NCBI RefSeq assembly: GCF_005771535.1
Contig: NZ_VANU01000001.1
Location: 62,001-126,000, forward strand
Origin: Arcobacter arenosus
Lineage (GTDB): Bacteria > Campylobacterota > Campylobacteria > Campylobacterales > Arcobacteraceae
Direction of reading: 5' to 3'
Length of the DNA: 64,000 nucleotides
This document shows, in pieces, positions 8,746 through 20,400 of the stretch (position 1 is the first letter of the stretch; every line of letters starts with the position of its first letter). The notes beneath the pieces were generated by a model that saw nothing but the letters and a program-made list of their open reading frames with translations, did no database searches and had not been told where the DNA came from. Both the position numbers and the translations under genes were made by a program.

Positions 8746-10593
8746 TTAAAAAGAGCTATCCATATCTATTGATGCCATTGTTGAATTAATTGAGTGAAGA
8801 GCGATTAAAAGTGCCTTAGCAGTTGATGAACGAAGTATTATTTCATATCGATATTTATTTGCCATTTTGAAAATTGGGCTTTGTCCAAATCCAACAACCT
8901 CTATATCATCATACTCTTTTAAAATTTTTACATATTTATCTAATTCATCTTTTACCTTTAAACCATTTTCATGGGCAAAGATAACCTTAGCCATTTTAAT
9001 AAAAGGGGGATAAAGCCCCTCTCTAAATTCTAATTCTTGGTTTAAAAAATCTTCATAATCACACTCTTGCAAGTAATAACTAAGTAAATCTTGATTTTGG
9101 GTTTGAATTATCACTTCACCCTCACCTTTTCTACCACTTCTTCCTGATATTTGAATAAGTAAGGATAAGGCTCTTTCCCTTGCTTTATAGGAACTCATAT
9201 TTAAAACAGAATCAATTCCAAGAACAACTGCAAGTTTTACATTATGATAATCATGCCCTTTTGAAAGCATTTGTGTACCAACTAAGATATCAATTTTATT
9301 TGCATTAAAATCATTTAAAACTTTTTTTAGTTTAGTATCTGTTTTTATTTCATCTCTATCAAATCTTTTTATGATTTTTTCAGGGAAGAACTCTTTTAAT
9401 CTCTCTTCAACCTCTGCTGTACCAACTCTTATATTATGAATAATTCCATTATTGCAAGATGGACATTGTTCTGGAATCTTTTGTGCATATCCACAATAAT
9501 GACATTTTAAAGCCAAATCATTTTTATGTAAGCTCATTGAAACTGAACAATATGGACATTCAACAGATTTTCCACATGAAGTACAAATTTGATATTTAAA
9601 ATTCGCCCTTGTTGGCAAAAAAACAATAACTTGATTTTTGTTTTCTAGAACATTTGCAATTTTATTTAAAATTAAATTTGATAATTCCGTTGAAGAATCA
9701 TCAAATGTCAATTGTTTTTTTGTTTCAAAAAATGTTTCTTTTAATCTATAAAAAGGCAATTTATAAAAAGAAGAGATTGAAGCTGTTGCACTTCCTAAAA
9801 TAAGATTAATATCAAATTTTTTTGCAATATACAAAGATAAATCTTTTGCATTATATCTTGGTTTTGAATCACTTTTATATGATTCATCATGTTCCTCATC
9901 TACTACTATTAATTTTAGATTTTTAAAGGGTAAAAATAAAGCTGATCTAGCACCTGCAACTAATTTTATTTCCCCTTTATAAATCCCCTCAAGGATTTTT
10001 TCTTTTTTCTTTTTTGTGATTTTAGAATGCCAAATAGCAACACTGTCTCCAAATACTTTTTCTAAACGCTTTTGCATTTGTGGACTTAAAGAGATTTCAG
10101 GCATCAATAAAATTGCATTACCATTTTCATTTAAAACTTTTTCAATAGTTTTAATATAGATTTCTGTTTTTCCACTTCCTGTATTTGCAAAAAGTAAGGC
10201 TTGTTTTTTTTCTTGGCAAAAATTATAAGCTTTTTCTTGTTCTTTAGATAAGCAAATTTTAGAATCAAATTCAATTTTGTTTTCTTCCTCTTGTATTTTT
10301 TCATCAAAAGGAACATACACACTCAAAGCTTCACCAAATGAACATACATAATATTGGGAGATAAATTTTGCGATTTCAAACATTTTCTCATCATAATAAA
10401 AAGGTAAAATTTCCAAAATCTCTACACATTTAAATTCTGGTTTAGGAACTTTTTTTATTACAACTGCAGGAGTTTGTTTTTTTCTATTACCTAAAGGAAC
10501 TAAAACCTTTGTTCCTATTTTAATCTCTTCTAAACTTTCATAGGTTAAAGGATTTAATGGTGATTTTAAAAAACTTACTTCATAATAATTCAC
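8746..10593 (-). CDS. priA: Primosomal replication-restart helicase PriA
   Basis: A superfamily 2 DNA helicase that reloads the replisome at stalled forks. Visible are an N-terminal DNA-binding region, Walker A ANTGSGKTEIY (about residues 135-145), the DEEH box, and a zinc-binding module with paired cysteines (CTSCGKSVECPYC ... CHYCG ... CPSC). Helicase motifs V-VI are GTQMLSKGHDY and QISGRSGRKGEG. At 615 residues it is shorter than E. coli PriA (732), as is usual in Campylobacterota. Its start overlaps the stop of the upstream pseudopilin gene (ATGA), so the two are probably coupled. Confidence 0.95.
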   Translation of the reverse strand: MNYYEVSFLKSPLNPLTYESLEEIKIGTKVLVPLGNRKKQTPAVVIKKVPKPEFKCVEILEILPFYYDEKMFEIAKFISQYYVCSFGEALSVYVPFDEKIQEEENKIEFDSKICLSKEQEKAYNFCQEKKQALLFANTGSGKTEIYIKTIEKVLNENGNAILLMPEISLSPQMQKRLEKVFGDSVAIWHSKITKKKKEKILEGIYKGEIKLVAGARSALFLPFKNLKLIVVDEEHDESYKSDSKPRYNAKDLSLYIAKKFDINLILGSATASISSFYKLPFYRLKETFFETKKQLTFDDSSTELSNLILNKIANVLENKNQVIVFLPTRANFKYQICTSCGKSVECPYCSVSMSLHKNDLALKCHYCGYAQKIPEQCPSCNNGIIHNIRVGTAEVEERLKEFFPEKIIKRFDRDEIKTDTKLKKVLNDFNANKIDILVGTQMLSKGHDYHNVKLAVVLGIDSVLNMSSYKARERALSLLIQISGRSGRKGEGEVIIQTQNQDLLSYYLQECDYEDFLNQELEFREGLYPPFIKMAKVIFAHENGLKVKDELDKYVKILKEYDDIEVVGFGQSPIFKMANKYRYEIILRSSTAKALLIALHSINSTMASIDMDSSF

Positions 10594-11021
10594 TCAAAAT
10601 CCTTACATAATTCAATACTACTTATACAGTTAAAACTATTATTTGTAAATTCAAATTCTAAATACTCTTCGTTTGTAATATAAATTTTATATTTATTTGA
10701 AGAGGTTTTAATCCATTTTCCAATCTCTTTTTTTAAACTATTTGTTGAAATTAACGGTTTATCTAAAATATTTGAAAACAATAAACTTTTTTCCTCTTCA
10801 ATATTTGCATCATCTAGCTTTAAAATAGAAGTATCATTTAAAAGTACATTTTTTGAATTTTCTTTTGATATAGAACTTCTAATTTGTGCAATATCTGCAT
10901 TAATATTAGTTTTATTAACAAAGTCAAGACTTGATGATGTTTTTATAATTAAAAATGTTGATATTATAGAAATTATTAGAATTACTATAATTATTTCAAG
11001 AAAAGAAAAAGCTTTTTTCAT
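10590..11021 (-). CDS. Type IV/II pseudopilin-like protein
   Basis: A 143-residue protein with a type III prepilin signal: MKKA|FSFLE followed by a hydrophobic helix (about residues 9-27). Glu at +5 of the mature protein is present; the residue before the cleavage site is Ala, not the usual Gly. The C-terminal domain is small, with two Cys near the end (NCISSIELC) that could form a disulfide. No other pilus genes adjoin it, so its machine is elsewhere. It overlaps priA by 4 bases and ends a run of small genes. Confidence 0.8.
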   Translation of the reverse strand: MKKAFSFLEIIIVILIISIISTFLIIKTSSSLDFVNKTNINADIAQIRSSISKENSKNVLLNDTSILKLDDANIEEEKSLLFSNILDKPLISTNSLKKEIGKWIKTSSNKYKIYITNEEYLEFEFTNNSFNCISSIELCKDFE

Positions 11022-11023
11022 AA

Positions 11024-11200
11024 TTAAAGTTTTGGTATTTTTTCTGAAATTTGCTCTAATTCTTCTTTGAAAATTGTATACTCTTGAGCAAGCCTGATAT
11101 ACGCAGCTAACAACTCTCGTGTATCTGAGTTTTTATCAGGTTCAAGATATTTTCTTATCTCTCTTTCTATTTTTTCATCTACAACAATTGTATAAGCCAT
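11024..11200 (-). CDS. Small conserved-type protein, function unknown
   Basis: 58 residues starting MAYTIVVDEKIEREI, with charged helices and no signal peptide. A longer reading from a TTG at 11251 would run into the upstream gene and adds residues of unlikely composition, so ATG 11200 is preferred. No strong ribosome site is visible. It lies 2 bases upstream of the pseudopilin gene. I do not recognise the family. Together with the coiled-coil gene before it, it could form a small ZapA/ZapB-like or scaffold pair, but this is speculation. Confidence 0.55.
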   Translation of the reverse strand: MAYTIVVDEKIEREIRKYLEPDKNSDTRELLAAYIRLAQEYTIFKEELEQISEKIPKL

Positions 11201-11222
11201 ATTATTAATGTGAAAAGTAAGT

Positions 11223-11426
11223 TTATTTTGCAATGTGTTTAGCCTCAACAAAAGTTAATGTACTGTCAATTCTTAAAAGCATATCTTGATTATTTCTTTC
11301 TAATTCATCGTTTTTATTTTTTAAATCTTCTAAATCTTGACGCAACATATTATTCTCTCTTTTTAAGAGTTCATATTCATGTACTAACTTATCAATTTTT
11401 AAATTTAATTTTTCGATGATTTCCAT
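11223..11426 (-). CDS. Small coiled-coil protein, ZapB-like in appearance
   Basis: 67 residues, nearly all of which form one predicted coiled coil (heptads through KLNLKIDKLVHEYELLKREN and onward), highly charged and cytoplasmic. The size and composition resemble ZapB-type division factors, but coiled coils are easily similar by chance, so this is only a suggestion. It is the first gene of the run 11426-8746 (coiled coil, small protein, pseudopilin, priA). Confidence 0.6.
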   Translation of the reverse strand: MEIIEKLNLKIDKLVHEYELLKRENNMLRQDLEDLKNKNDELERNNQDMLLRIDSTLTFVEAKHIAK

Positions 11427-11489
11427 AGTAGATATTCTATCTAATTTATCCTAGTAAAATTATTTAAATATAAAAATTATAATAATTAA

Positions 11490-11891
11490 CTATCCATGAA
11501 TAAAAAGTTTACCTTGAGCATACAAGGCTGCAACACCTTTTCCCCATGATGAGCAAAATTCTAAATTTTCACCTGATAGTTGAAAGGTATCATTTATTTG
11601 TGAAATTAATGCTTTTTCCTGTAAATCAAATTTATCATCTGCATGAATTAAAATCATTAATTCCATTACGACAATTTTTTTGCTTTTTTTTGTTTTAAAA
11701 GTTTCTAATGTGTCCGCTAATGAGAAATCTTCAATTTCGAAGTCATCGTCGTTTTCAATTCCCATTTCTGCACAGTATTCTAAGATTATCTCTTCTTCTT
11801 TTTCTCCATAGTCATTATCAATTCTTGCTAAATAGTGAGCAAGCTGTAAGAATGCAAATTTTTCTTTGGGTTTTAATTTCATTAAAAGCAT
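11490..11891 (-). CDS. TerB-like cytoplasmic protein
   Basis: 133 residues, acidic and helical, without signal or membrane segment. The order of helices with KEKFAFLQLAHYLARIDNDYG, then LMILIHADDKFDLQEKALI, resembles the TerB/DjlA N-terminal fold, where acidic residues in D-G-x-x-x-x-x-E patterns bind metal. The call is by pattern only. AGGATA lies about 5 bases upstream of the first ATG, which supports this start over the ATG three codons later. It is probably a single-gene unit. Confidence 0.6.
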   Translation of the reverse strand: MLLMKLKPKEKFAFLQLAHYLARIDNDYGEKEEEIILEYCAEMGIENDDDFEIEDFSLADTLETFKTKKSKKIVVMELMILIHADDKFDLQEKALISQINDTFQLSGENLEFCSSWGKGVAALYAQGKLFIHG

Positions 11892-11977
11892 TTATATCCT
11901 AAATAATTGTTTGTATCTAATTGTGTAATTATAATGAAAAAAAGTTAATCGTTTATGAATAACTAATTATTATTCTT

Positions 11978-12556
11978 TTAATTATAAACATTATAACGAA
12001 TCATATTTTCATAAAATTTATCATTAAATTCATAGGATAGTGTTAAATCAAAAGTATCATTACCAACCCATTTATAAAATTTCAATTGAGGGTTTTTAAT
12101 ATCTTTAAACTTATAAGTTTTATCTTTTAAATTGCTATTCCAAAGATCTTTTTTTAAATTACTTTTTACTCTTTTAAATATACTAGAGTCTTTTTTTGAA
12201 AAAATTTCTATAGTCTGAAGATTGTTTGTCTTTAATACATCTACAACTAAAATTTTTTTATCACGAGATAAGTGGGAATTATAGTCTAAACCATTAGAAG
12301 ATATCACATATTCTTTTATTTTATCTTCAACAAAAAGAATACCATTTCTATTTTCTATTTTCATCTCCTTTATATCAATTTCTTTTGATTTTATAAAAGA
12401 AGAAATATTCTCTTTTTTTGAACTAACTTGATTTATTTTTTTTGAACTTAAGTTTTTATTTGAGGATATAGAGATTTGTTGATTTTCTGCACATCCTATT
12501 AATAAAGCTAAACAGTTAAAAAGAAAAACAAATCTAAAGTGTTTTAATTTTTCCAT
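11978..12556 (-). CDS. Hypothetical lipoprotein, last gene of giant-protein operon
   Basis: 192 residues with a lipoprotein signal (hydrophobic FVFLFNCLALLIG|C, lipobox Cys at residue 22). A Ser/Lys/Asn-rich linker and a beta-rich domain of about 130 residues follow. The middle (NRNGILFVEDKIKEYVISSNGL ... DKKILVVDVL) is faintly like AMIN-type domains, which I would not claim. It overlaps the FN3 gene upstream by 13 bases, so it belongs to the operon that begins at 25081. It could anchor or pilot the exported giant protein; no direct evidence supports that. Confidence 0.7.
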   Translation of the reverse strand: MEKLKHFRFVFLFNCLALLIGCAENQQISISSNKNLSSKKINQVSSKKENISSFIKSKEIDIKEMKIENRNGILFVEDKIKEYVISSNGLDYNSHLSRDKKILVVDVLKTNNLQTIEIFSKKDSSIFKRVKSNLKKDLWNSNLKDKTYKFKDIKNPQLKFYKWVGNDTFDLTLSYEFNDKFYENMIRYNVYN

Positions 12557-14478
12557 AAAATCTCTTTTGTATCACTTTTCTTTATGTTCCCAGCTTTATC
12601 ATAAACCCATAGTTGATACCATTGTTTAGTATCCTTTGATAATGTTTTATCAATATAAGATTTTATTTTTATAAAATTTGAGATTTTATAAAAGGCAAGA
12701 CTTTTACCACTACTTCTGTAAACTTCAAAACCATTGTAATCATTATCATTTATATCTAAAGAAATTTCTATACCATCCTTAGTTTGTACATAATTTATGT
12801 TTTTAATTATAGGAGCTTTTGTATCTTTTTCACTTAATAAAATATGTTTATTCTTTATAGACTCATTACCACTTTTATCAACAGCTGTTACAATAAACTT
12901 TTTCATACCTTGCAATTTATAATTAATAAGTTCAAATTGAGTTTTTAGAAGTTTCTTAGAGTTCAGCTTTACTAATTTTGTCCCCTCTTGAGTATAAATA
13001 TTATAATGGCTTAAATCATAATCATATATTGGAGCCCATTGCAAATATATTTTATTACTATAAACCCTATATACTGAAAATACCGGCTGTTTTGGTGCAA
13101 CAACATCAGGAAGTTTTACTTTAATTATATTTGAATCATCACTTTCATTAAACCTTTTATCAACAGCTGTTACTTTGTAATAATAATTAAATCTACTTAA
13201 GTTTTTTGGCAAATCATGAGTGTATTTATTATCTTTGATCTCTTTTTTATTTACTCTTGCATAATATTTATCATCTTTATCCATAGCAAAATATACACGA
13301 TAACCAAGTATATCTTTATTTTTTGATTTGTCCCAGACTAAATTTATTTTTCCTGGTTTTACATCGGCTTTTAAATTACTAACTTTATTTGGTGCAACTA
13401 CATCAAGTGCTGAAACCAATCTTTTTGATGAGGGTTTTGATTCACCTAAAAATGAAATAGTAGTTACATAATAATAGTAGTTTTTACCAGCATCAATCGA
13501 TTTATCCACATAAAAATTTGTAGAAATCTTTTTTTTATTTAATTTTTCATATTTACCATTTACTAAATTACTTCTATAAACATTATAAAAAGTTTTTGAA
13601 TCTTTTAATTTATTCCAAAGAAGCTTAACCCTTGAATTATTAATAGATACATTTAGGTATTTAATCTTAGGTGTAGATAAATCACCTTTAAAGTATCCTG
13701 TCACAGTGTTACTAAAAGCACTCTCTTCACCAAAAAAATCAACTGTAGTAATTTTATACTGAGCAGTTTCTAATCTTTTTAATGTTCTATCTTTATAAAA
13801 CAAATCACTTTGTGTATTTATTGAGATTGGACTTTTATTTAATTTTACAAATTGTTTAGAGGGGCTTTTTTTAATATAGATATTATATCCGTAAAATAGA
13901 GAATCAAATTGCCATGTAAGGTTTATTCCATCTATATCTTCTTTAGCTTCTAAACCAAGAGGAGTAGGAGATATTGCTCTTTTATAAGTATATATATCAA
14001 AGCTTTTAGAAAGAATCTTTTTATCATTTTCTAAAACTTCTATCTCATAACTATACTTTTGTTTTAACCTGACTGTTTTATCTTTATAAAAAGTACCAAA
14101 GGCTTTTGCTAAATCTGTACGAAATGAGATTATTGAAGGCATTAATCTTTGAATATCATTTAAAAATAATTTAGCCTCAAGTTTTTTTTCAATAGTTTTA
14201 GCATTTTTATAAGGATAAAGGGCAAGTAAGGCATCTTTATCAAATTTATCTTTTACCTCATCAAAGGTTTTTTTTCTAGAAGTTGATAATAAAACTTTAT
14301 TTTGATTATTAGTTCTGTATAGTTTATAAGTATACTCTTTATTTAAATTTGGTATTACCCATTTTATTAAAACTGCATCTCCATCATATTTTGAAAAAAC
14401 TGCAAGATTTTTTTCTGGTAATTTATTTGCATAAATATTTACTATTAAAAAACTAAAAATCAATATAATTCTTACCAT
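12544..14478 (-). CDS. Secreted multi-fibronectin type III protein
   Basis: 644 residues with a signal peptide (MVRIILIFSFLIVNIYA). At least five fibronectin type III-like domains follow, recognisable by L-x-W, Y-x-(I/V)-Y-(R/K) and Y-x-(V/I)-T-(A/T)-V-D repeats (for example YNVYRSN, YRVYFAM, YNIYTQE, FEVYRSS). There is no lipobox or C-terminal anchor, so a periplasmic, outer-surface or secreted location is open. The start overlaps the stop of the giant-protein gene by 7 bases and the end overlaps the lipoprotein gene by 13. FN3 arrays usually serve as spacers or binding modules; the ligand is unknown. Confidence 0.82.
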   Translation of the reverse strand: MVRIILIFSFLIVNIYANKLPEKNLAVFSKYDGDAVLIKWVIPNLNKEYTYKLYRTNNQNKVLLSTSRKKTFDEVKDKFDKDALLALYPYKNAKTIEKKLEAKLFLNDIQRLMPSIISFRTDLAKAFGTFYKDKTVRLKQKYSYEIEVLENDKKILSKSFDIYTYKRAISPTPLGLEAKEDIDGINLTWQFDSLFYGYNIYIKKSPSKQFVKLNKSPISINTQSDLFYKDRTLKRLETAQYKITTVDFFGEESAFSNTVTGYFKGDLSTPKIKYLNVSINNSRVKLLWNKLKDSKTFYNVYRSNLVNGKYEKLNKKKISTNFYVDKSIDAGKNYYYYVTTISFLGESKPSSKRLVSALDVVAPNKVSNLKADVKPGKINLVWDKSKNKDILGYRVYFAMDKDDKYYARVNKKEIKDNKYTHDLPKNLSRFNYYYKVTAVDKRFNESDDSNIIKVKLPDVVAPKQPVFSVYRVYSNKIYLQWAPIYDYDLSHYNIYTQEGTKLVKLNSKKLLKTQFELINYKLQGMKKFIVTAVDKSGNESIKNKHILLSEKDTKAPIIKNINYVQTKDGIEISLDINDNDYNGFEVYRSSGKSLAFYKISNFIKIKSYIDKTLSKDTKQWYQLWVYDKAGNIKKSDTKEILWKN

Positions 14479-17400
14479 AATGATACTCCTTGATTACTAT
14501 TTAACTGAATATTTTCTGGACTAAAATTGTTTTCATAAATACTTTTAGAATCTTCATTTGCTCTTGTAATATCATCTAAACCTGAATCTAAAATAATTAC
14601 TTGTTTAGTTACAACGGGTTCAATTCTTCCTTCACTTAATAATCTTCCAAATGTATTTTCTTGAGCAATATAATACTTAATAGTGGCCTCTTTTATCTTC
14701 TCAATTCCATCAAATTTTAGTTGATATAAATTATCTATATAATCACCATAAAGCAATGTATATTGTTTGCTTAATGTATTTTCTGGGTTTAATTCATCCT
14801 CATAAACTACATCAACTACAGGGAAAACATTAGGGTATTCATTTCTATTTATACCTGAGTTTATTGTAACTTTTCTAATATTAGGAGAATGCTCTTTATA
14901 TGCAGCTAGAGCCTGAGTTCTATGCTCTTCACAGTCCCCACAAGTTGCACAAGTTCTTGAGATTGGGTTACCATATTGTGCAGCTAATTCACCTAAATTA
15001 GTATCTGCATCACAAACTGGAAATTGGTTCCCCATGGCTCTTTGCTCATATCTACTAATTATTGCTCTTACATTGTATTCCTGTCCATCTTTAACAACAA
15101 GTGACCTTTCAACATCTATTTTTGCATCAATGTCATTTATATTATTAGTTAAATAAACAAATTGATCCCCTTGATTTCCTGAGCCTTTTGCTTCAAAAAA
15201 TGAGATATAAACTATTTTATCATTTGCCACATCTTTTACTTTTATCATATATTTATTAGTTGAATAGTATGTAAATGAATCATTTGATACAGAAGGTTCA
15301 CCTAAATTTAAATCAGTAAAAATTTCTTCACTAACTCCAAGTGATTGCGCTGTAACTCTAGCTGCCATATTATTTGAAAGCCTACTATTATTTAAAGAAG
15401 TGGTTCTACTTAATCCTGAATTATCAATATTTAAAGAATCAAATTCCATCCCATCATCTTCACCATCAACTGTATATGACCTAAATGGGTTATAGTATTT
15501 CCCATCTGATCTTACAACAGTCTCTTTTATCTCTCCTGTACTATTGTTTAAACAAAAATGATAGGTATTAAAAGGCTCATTTGGAGTAAATTTTTTACCA
15601 GGAAGTAGTACTGTATTTTCAAGGATTTCTCCAAATTTTCCTTTATTTGTATCCCATGAAAAATCATTCCAAGTTCCTTCTAAAACCTCATTTTTACTAT
15701 TTATTACACTTGCTACATAATTATTATTCATTTGAGGTAATTCCTTTGCTAAATGTGAATAATAGATTCTAACTTTTGCTGTAGAAGATATATCTTTAGA
15801 ACCAGTTTCAGGCATTACCTTTGCAACTAATTCAGAATAAGGTAAAAAACTTTCATCAGTTGTAGTAAATATCTTTTCAACTTTTTCAACTTTTTCTAAA
15901 ACATTAGTATCAATATTATTTTTTCTTAACCATTGAACATCAGCAGTAAGCTTATATTGAGTATTTGGGCGTAATAATTCTTGAGGCATATAACCTATGG
16001 TTTTATTATCAATTCTGCTTGAATTTAAGCTCTTACTAACTGTAGGATTTGAAGTATCTACAAGTTTTACATTTGTAATTGTAAACCAATAGTTTTCCCT
16101 TCCCACCTCTTGCATTGTTCCATCATTAGGAAAGACAGTTCCTAGTTTAAGAAGTGGTTTTAAAGAAAAATCAGTATCATGGAAAGGTTCAACCTCTTTT
16201 AAAATACTCATATTTTGATTATCTAAGGAACTAGGTTTTTTACCAACTATATAAAAGGTATGTTTTGCACATTTACCTATTGCACAACCTTTTAAAAATA
16301 AACTAAATATTGTTGGGCTTGGACTTCTAAACCTAACTTTTCCATTTACACTTGCTAAATCAAACCATCCTTTTACTGGTACTCTAGCTTCTATTGCCAT
16401 TCTAAGATAAGCTTGTAAATCTATATATACCTTTCTTCCAAAACCAGCTTCTAAATCAAAGCCAATATTTGTATCATATCCTATTCCAAATCCCCATTTA
16501 CTCCATCTATCACTAGAACTAAACCTACTTCCTAAAGCAAATAAATCACTTTCAATTACTAAATATGATTGTGCTTGAGCTAAATCAAAGATTCGTGAAG
16601 TTATTGGTTCATTTTTTGTACCCAAGTGGACATATTTTCTTGCACTAGTATAAGCTAATGCTCCATTACCAAAAAGATGAACTAACTCAAAATCTGATGC
16701 TAAATATTTTACATCTACTCCACCATCAATTGATATTTCAAAAGGGGAAGTTCCTAAAACAACTTCTGCTGTTATAACCCTTTCTTCAGGACTTAAGCTT
16801 AAATCACTTAATAAGTATGATATTCCATCCAATCTTGTAACACCAGTAGCTAGGTTTATATCCATACCTAAAGTTCCATGCCAAGTATAACCAACATCAC
16901 TTGTACCCATTTTTACTAATGCAGTAACAATAATATCTTCTGTTCCATTGGGAATAAACCTTGTATCAAAACTATCTTCACTTCTTTGGATTTCCATACC
17001 ATAAGAAGCACCACCACCAAAACCGTATAAAGAGATAGGAATAGGAGTTAATGGTACACCTGCACTACTTGAATAAAGTGCCCTTGCCATCCAATATCTC
17101 TTTGAGCTTTTTTCTCCTATTCTAAAGGCACCTTCAACATTAAAAATGCCCCCTACACCAAGATTTAAACCTGTAGCTGCAAACCCTTCTCCATAAGTTG
17201 GGTCTGCATCATACCAATCAAATTTTCCTGATAAAATAATTGCCGGTTCACTAACATTTAGTTCAATCTGATTAATATCATATGTACCATTACTATAAAA
17301 AGTCATACCCGCACCAGCTTCTGTAATACCCAAATTTAAACTACCTGCAGCTTCAAAAAACAATAACTCTTCTGAAACCTTATATCCTAGACCAAGCTCT

Positions 17401-20400
17401 GTTAGGGTTAATGTCATACCTGCTAAATCAAAACTTGCACCAGAAATTGTTTGAGTTGAAGAGATAGAATCTATACTTATACCATCTTTTGAAATTTCTA
17501 AACCATCAAATTCGACTGCACTTAAAGATGAAAGCAAACTATGGTTTGGTTGAAGTGTCCCATTAAAAGATAAAGAAAAATCTTCCATATCTAAATTTGT
17601 CTCTACACCTAATAATGTCATAGTTGCAAAGTTTTCTATAGGGATAGCCTTTAAGGCATTTGAATCTAAAGAAAAAGAATCTACCCCATCTAAAGAGATT
17701 TGTGTTCCCATATCAAAAGTAAACTTTTCTGATGAACCTAAAAATCCATCTTTTGAATAGTGCATCTTAATATTTCCAGATACATTTGTCGTATTAAGAA
17801 AACTTATACTAAGTTCATTTATCACTAGATTAGCTATTGTTGTCTCTAAAGTACTTACTTCACCTAAGCCAATAGTTCCAGATATTCCACTAGAAGAGAT
17901 TGTAAAATCCTCTAAAGCTAAATCTATATTTTCCCACTCTTTATAACCAAAGTTACCACTTAAACTCATTGATAGTTCATCTAAAGAATTCATATTAAAA
18001 GAACCACTTAAACCTTTAAATTCAAACTTATTATCTAAGCCTAAATGTAATATCTTTTCATTAAAATCAAATGTTAATTGTGAATTAGTATAAGCTATTG
18101 CAGTTTTTGCATAAGCTTCTGCTTCATTAAATAAAGAAGATAAATCAATCTCTCCATCAATACTATTAACTATAATTGGAATATCTAAAGTAGAGTCTAT
18201 TTTTATACCAATTGAAGATAAAGATAGTTTAACCTTATCACCCAAAAGAGTATGTTTTTGAATTGGCTCAAAAGTAGTATTTAGATCTGCTTTAAATCCT
18301 GTTGAACTAATTTTTAATCCACTTAGATTTATATTTGGAACACCCACATTTTTTAAAATATCAGTGAAGAACTGGGCATTTCCTGAAAAAACAACCTCAT
18401 ACTTATCACCTATTTTACTAACACTCCCCGTTGGATTTGCTATTTTTAAAACAGTATTTTCATAGGTATAAGTTAATTCTTGAGTAGAACTAAAAGTATA
18501 TTTAGTTCCATCATATGCTAAAGCTATAGGCTCAACTGTTCCATCAAAAAGTTTGTTACCTAAAAACAGTGTGCCAGCAGCTGAGCTAACTTGTGTTCCA
18601 GCTGTACCTGTACTTGCATTGATGTTAAAAAGCTCAACTCTTACATCTTCCTCTTTTACTCCTAAATCTAATACAGTAAATTCTGTACTTCCATTAGATA
18701 TTCCTAAATTCCATTCAATTCCAGATTTTGATATTTTTGCTTTTTCAACTTCAACTTCAGCATCAAAATCAAACCCTGCTAAATTATAATTAGTAAAATC
18801 TGCTAATGCATGGAAATCTATAATTGGATTACTTAGAGTTTGTAAGTTAAGCTCCCCTGCTAAATTTGATACAACTATTGAACCATTTGAATCTGAAAGA
18901 AAAGATTTAGAACCTGATACACTCCAAGTATAAATTCCATTCAAATTATCAAGTGCTTTTTGTACCTCTTTACTCTTTTTAGAAAAATCTTTAACTTCTC
19001 TTTTCCCTTGAGAAACTACTCTTTGAATCTTATTTGTGGCACTATTTACTTTATTTCTTAGGGTTAATATCTCTCCATTTAATAAATCTCCAAAATCAAG
19101 CTTTGCAGATATATTTTTTACTCCAAAATCTATTCCATCTCTATCAACTTCAAAATTAAAACTTGGAATAGTACTATCATTAAAAATAAGTTTTACATTT
19201 TTTTCTTGATAGATTGGTATATCTTCTAATTGAGCCGATAACTCTGTTTTAAATGAAGATTTTGAAATCTGTGCATTACTTAATATTATATCCCCAACAG
19301 ATTCAAAACAAGAAGAGTATGAAGATAGATTTATTGCCCCATCAAGATTAATAATTGGATTTTTCATATCAGTTAAATCTATTGTTCCTAATAAATTTTT
19401 TAGTTTTATAGAGCTGTTAAGTAATGTTTTACGAACAGGTCCTAAATCCCATGAAAACAACCCTGCACTTAAAGTATTTATTCTTGTTTTTGTATCATTT
19501 ATAAGTGTTCCAAAATCAAGTTCTGCATTAAACTCATCTAAACTAATCTTAAATCCTGAAGATGATACACCCAGTGAAAGTTTTTGAAAATCACTTTCAT
19601 TAAAATCTAGTTTTACATTCTTTTCATTCCAAATGGGGATATCATTTAATTGAGTTTGAATTTTAGAGGTAAATCCATCTTTAGAAATTGTTGCACTTAA
19701 TAACTCAACATTTTGAGCATAAGAATAAAGAAAACTTTTTTCATTAAATGATATATTTGCATCTAGTGAAACAACTGGATTTGATAAAATTGAAAAATCA
19801 ATTGTCCCCCCTAAAGAACTTAATAAAATCTCATTTCCATACAAATTATATGAACCTGATAAATCCCAACTATATTGGTAGTCATCTTCAATAAATGATT
19901 GTCCTTGATTATATATATCTTCAGCATCAGAAAGTGTATTTTGAATTTCTGAGGTAGTTAATACTCTTTTCATACTTGCAGTTGCATTTGGGATTAGTGT
20001 ACCAAAATCTATTGAAGCATCTAAATGGAATAATCCAACATTATAGCCACTTGTTGTTAATGAAAGTTTTAATGTAGGGTTACTATTAAATTGTACCTTT
20101 ACATTTTTTTCTTTATATATATTTATATGCTCTATATTTAATGAAGCCTGAGCACTTAATCCATTTTTAGAAATCTTTGCATCACTGACTCGTGCATTTT
20201 CAATACTTGCAAATGCACCCCCATAAGAGCTTAAATCCAAATTAGCATTGAAAACGATATTTGGATTTTCTAAATCTTGTAAATTTAGACTTCCATTTAA
20301 ATCTTTTAATTTTTCTTTGGCATCACTTACTATTTGTTTACTACTTGTTATTCCCCAAGAGTAAGTATTGGCAACTATATTATTTGCTTCATCTTGCAAA

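Noticed and set aside
11201-11251. TTG-initiated extension of the 58-residue protein
   Set aside because: It runs into the upstream coiled-coil gene and ATG 11200 gives a cleaner start.
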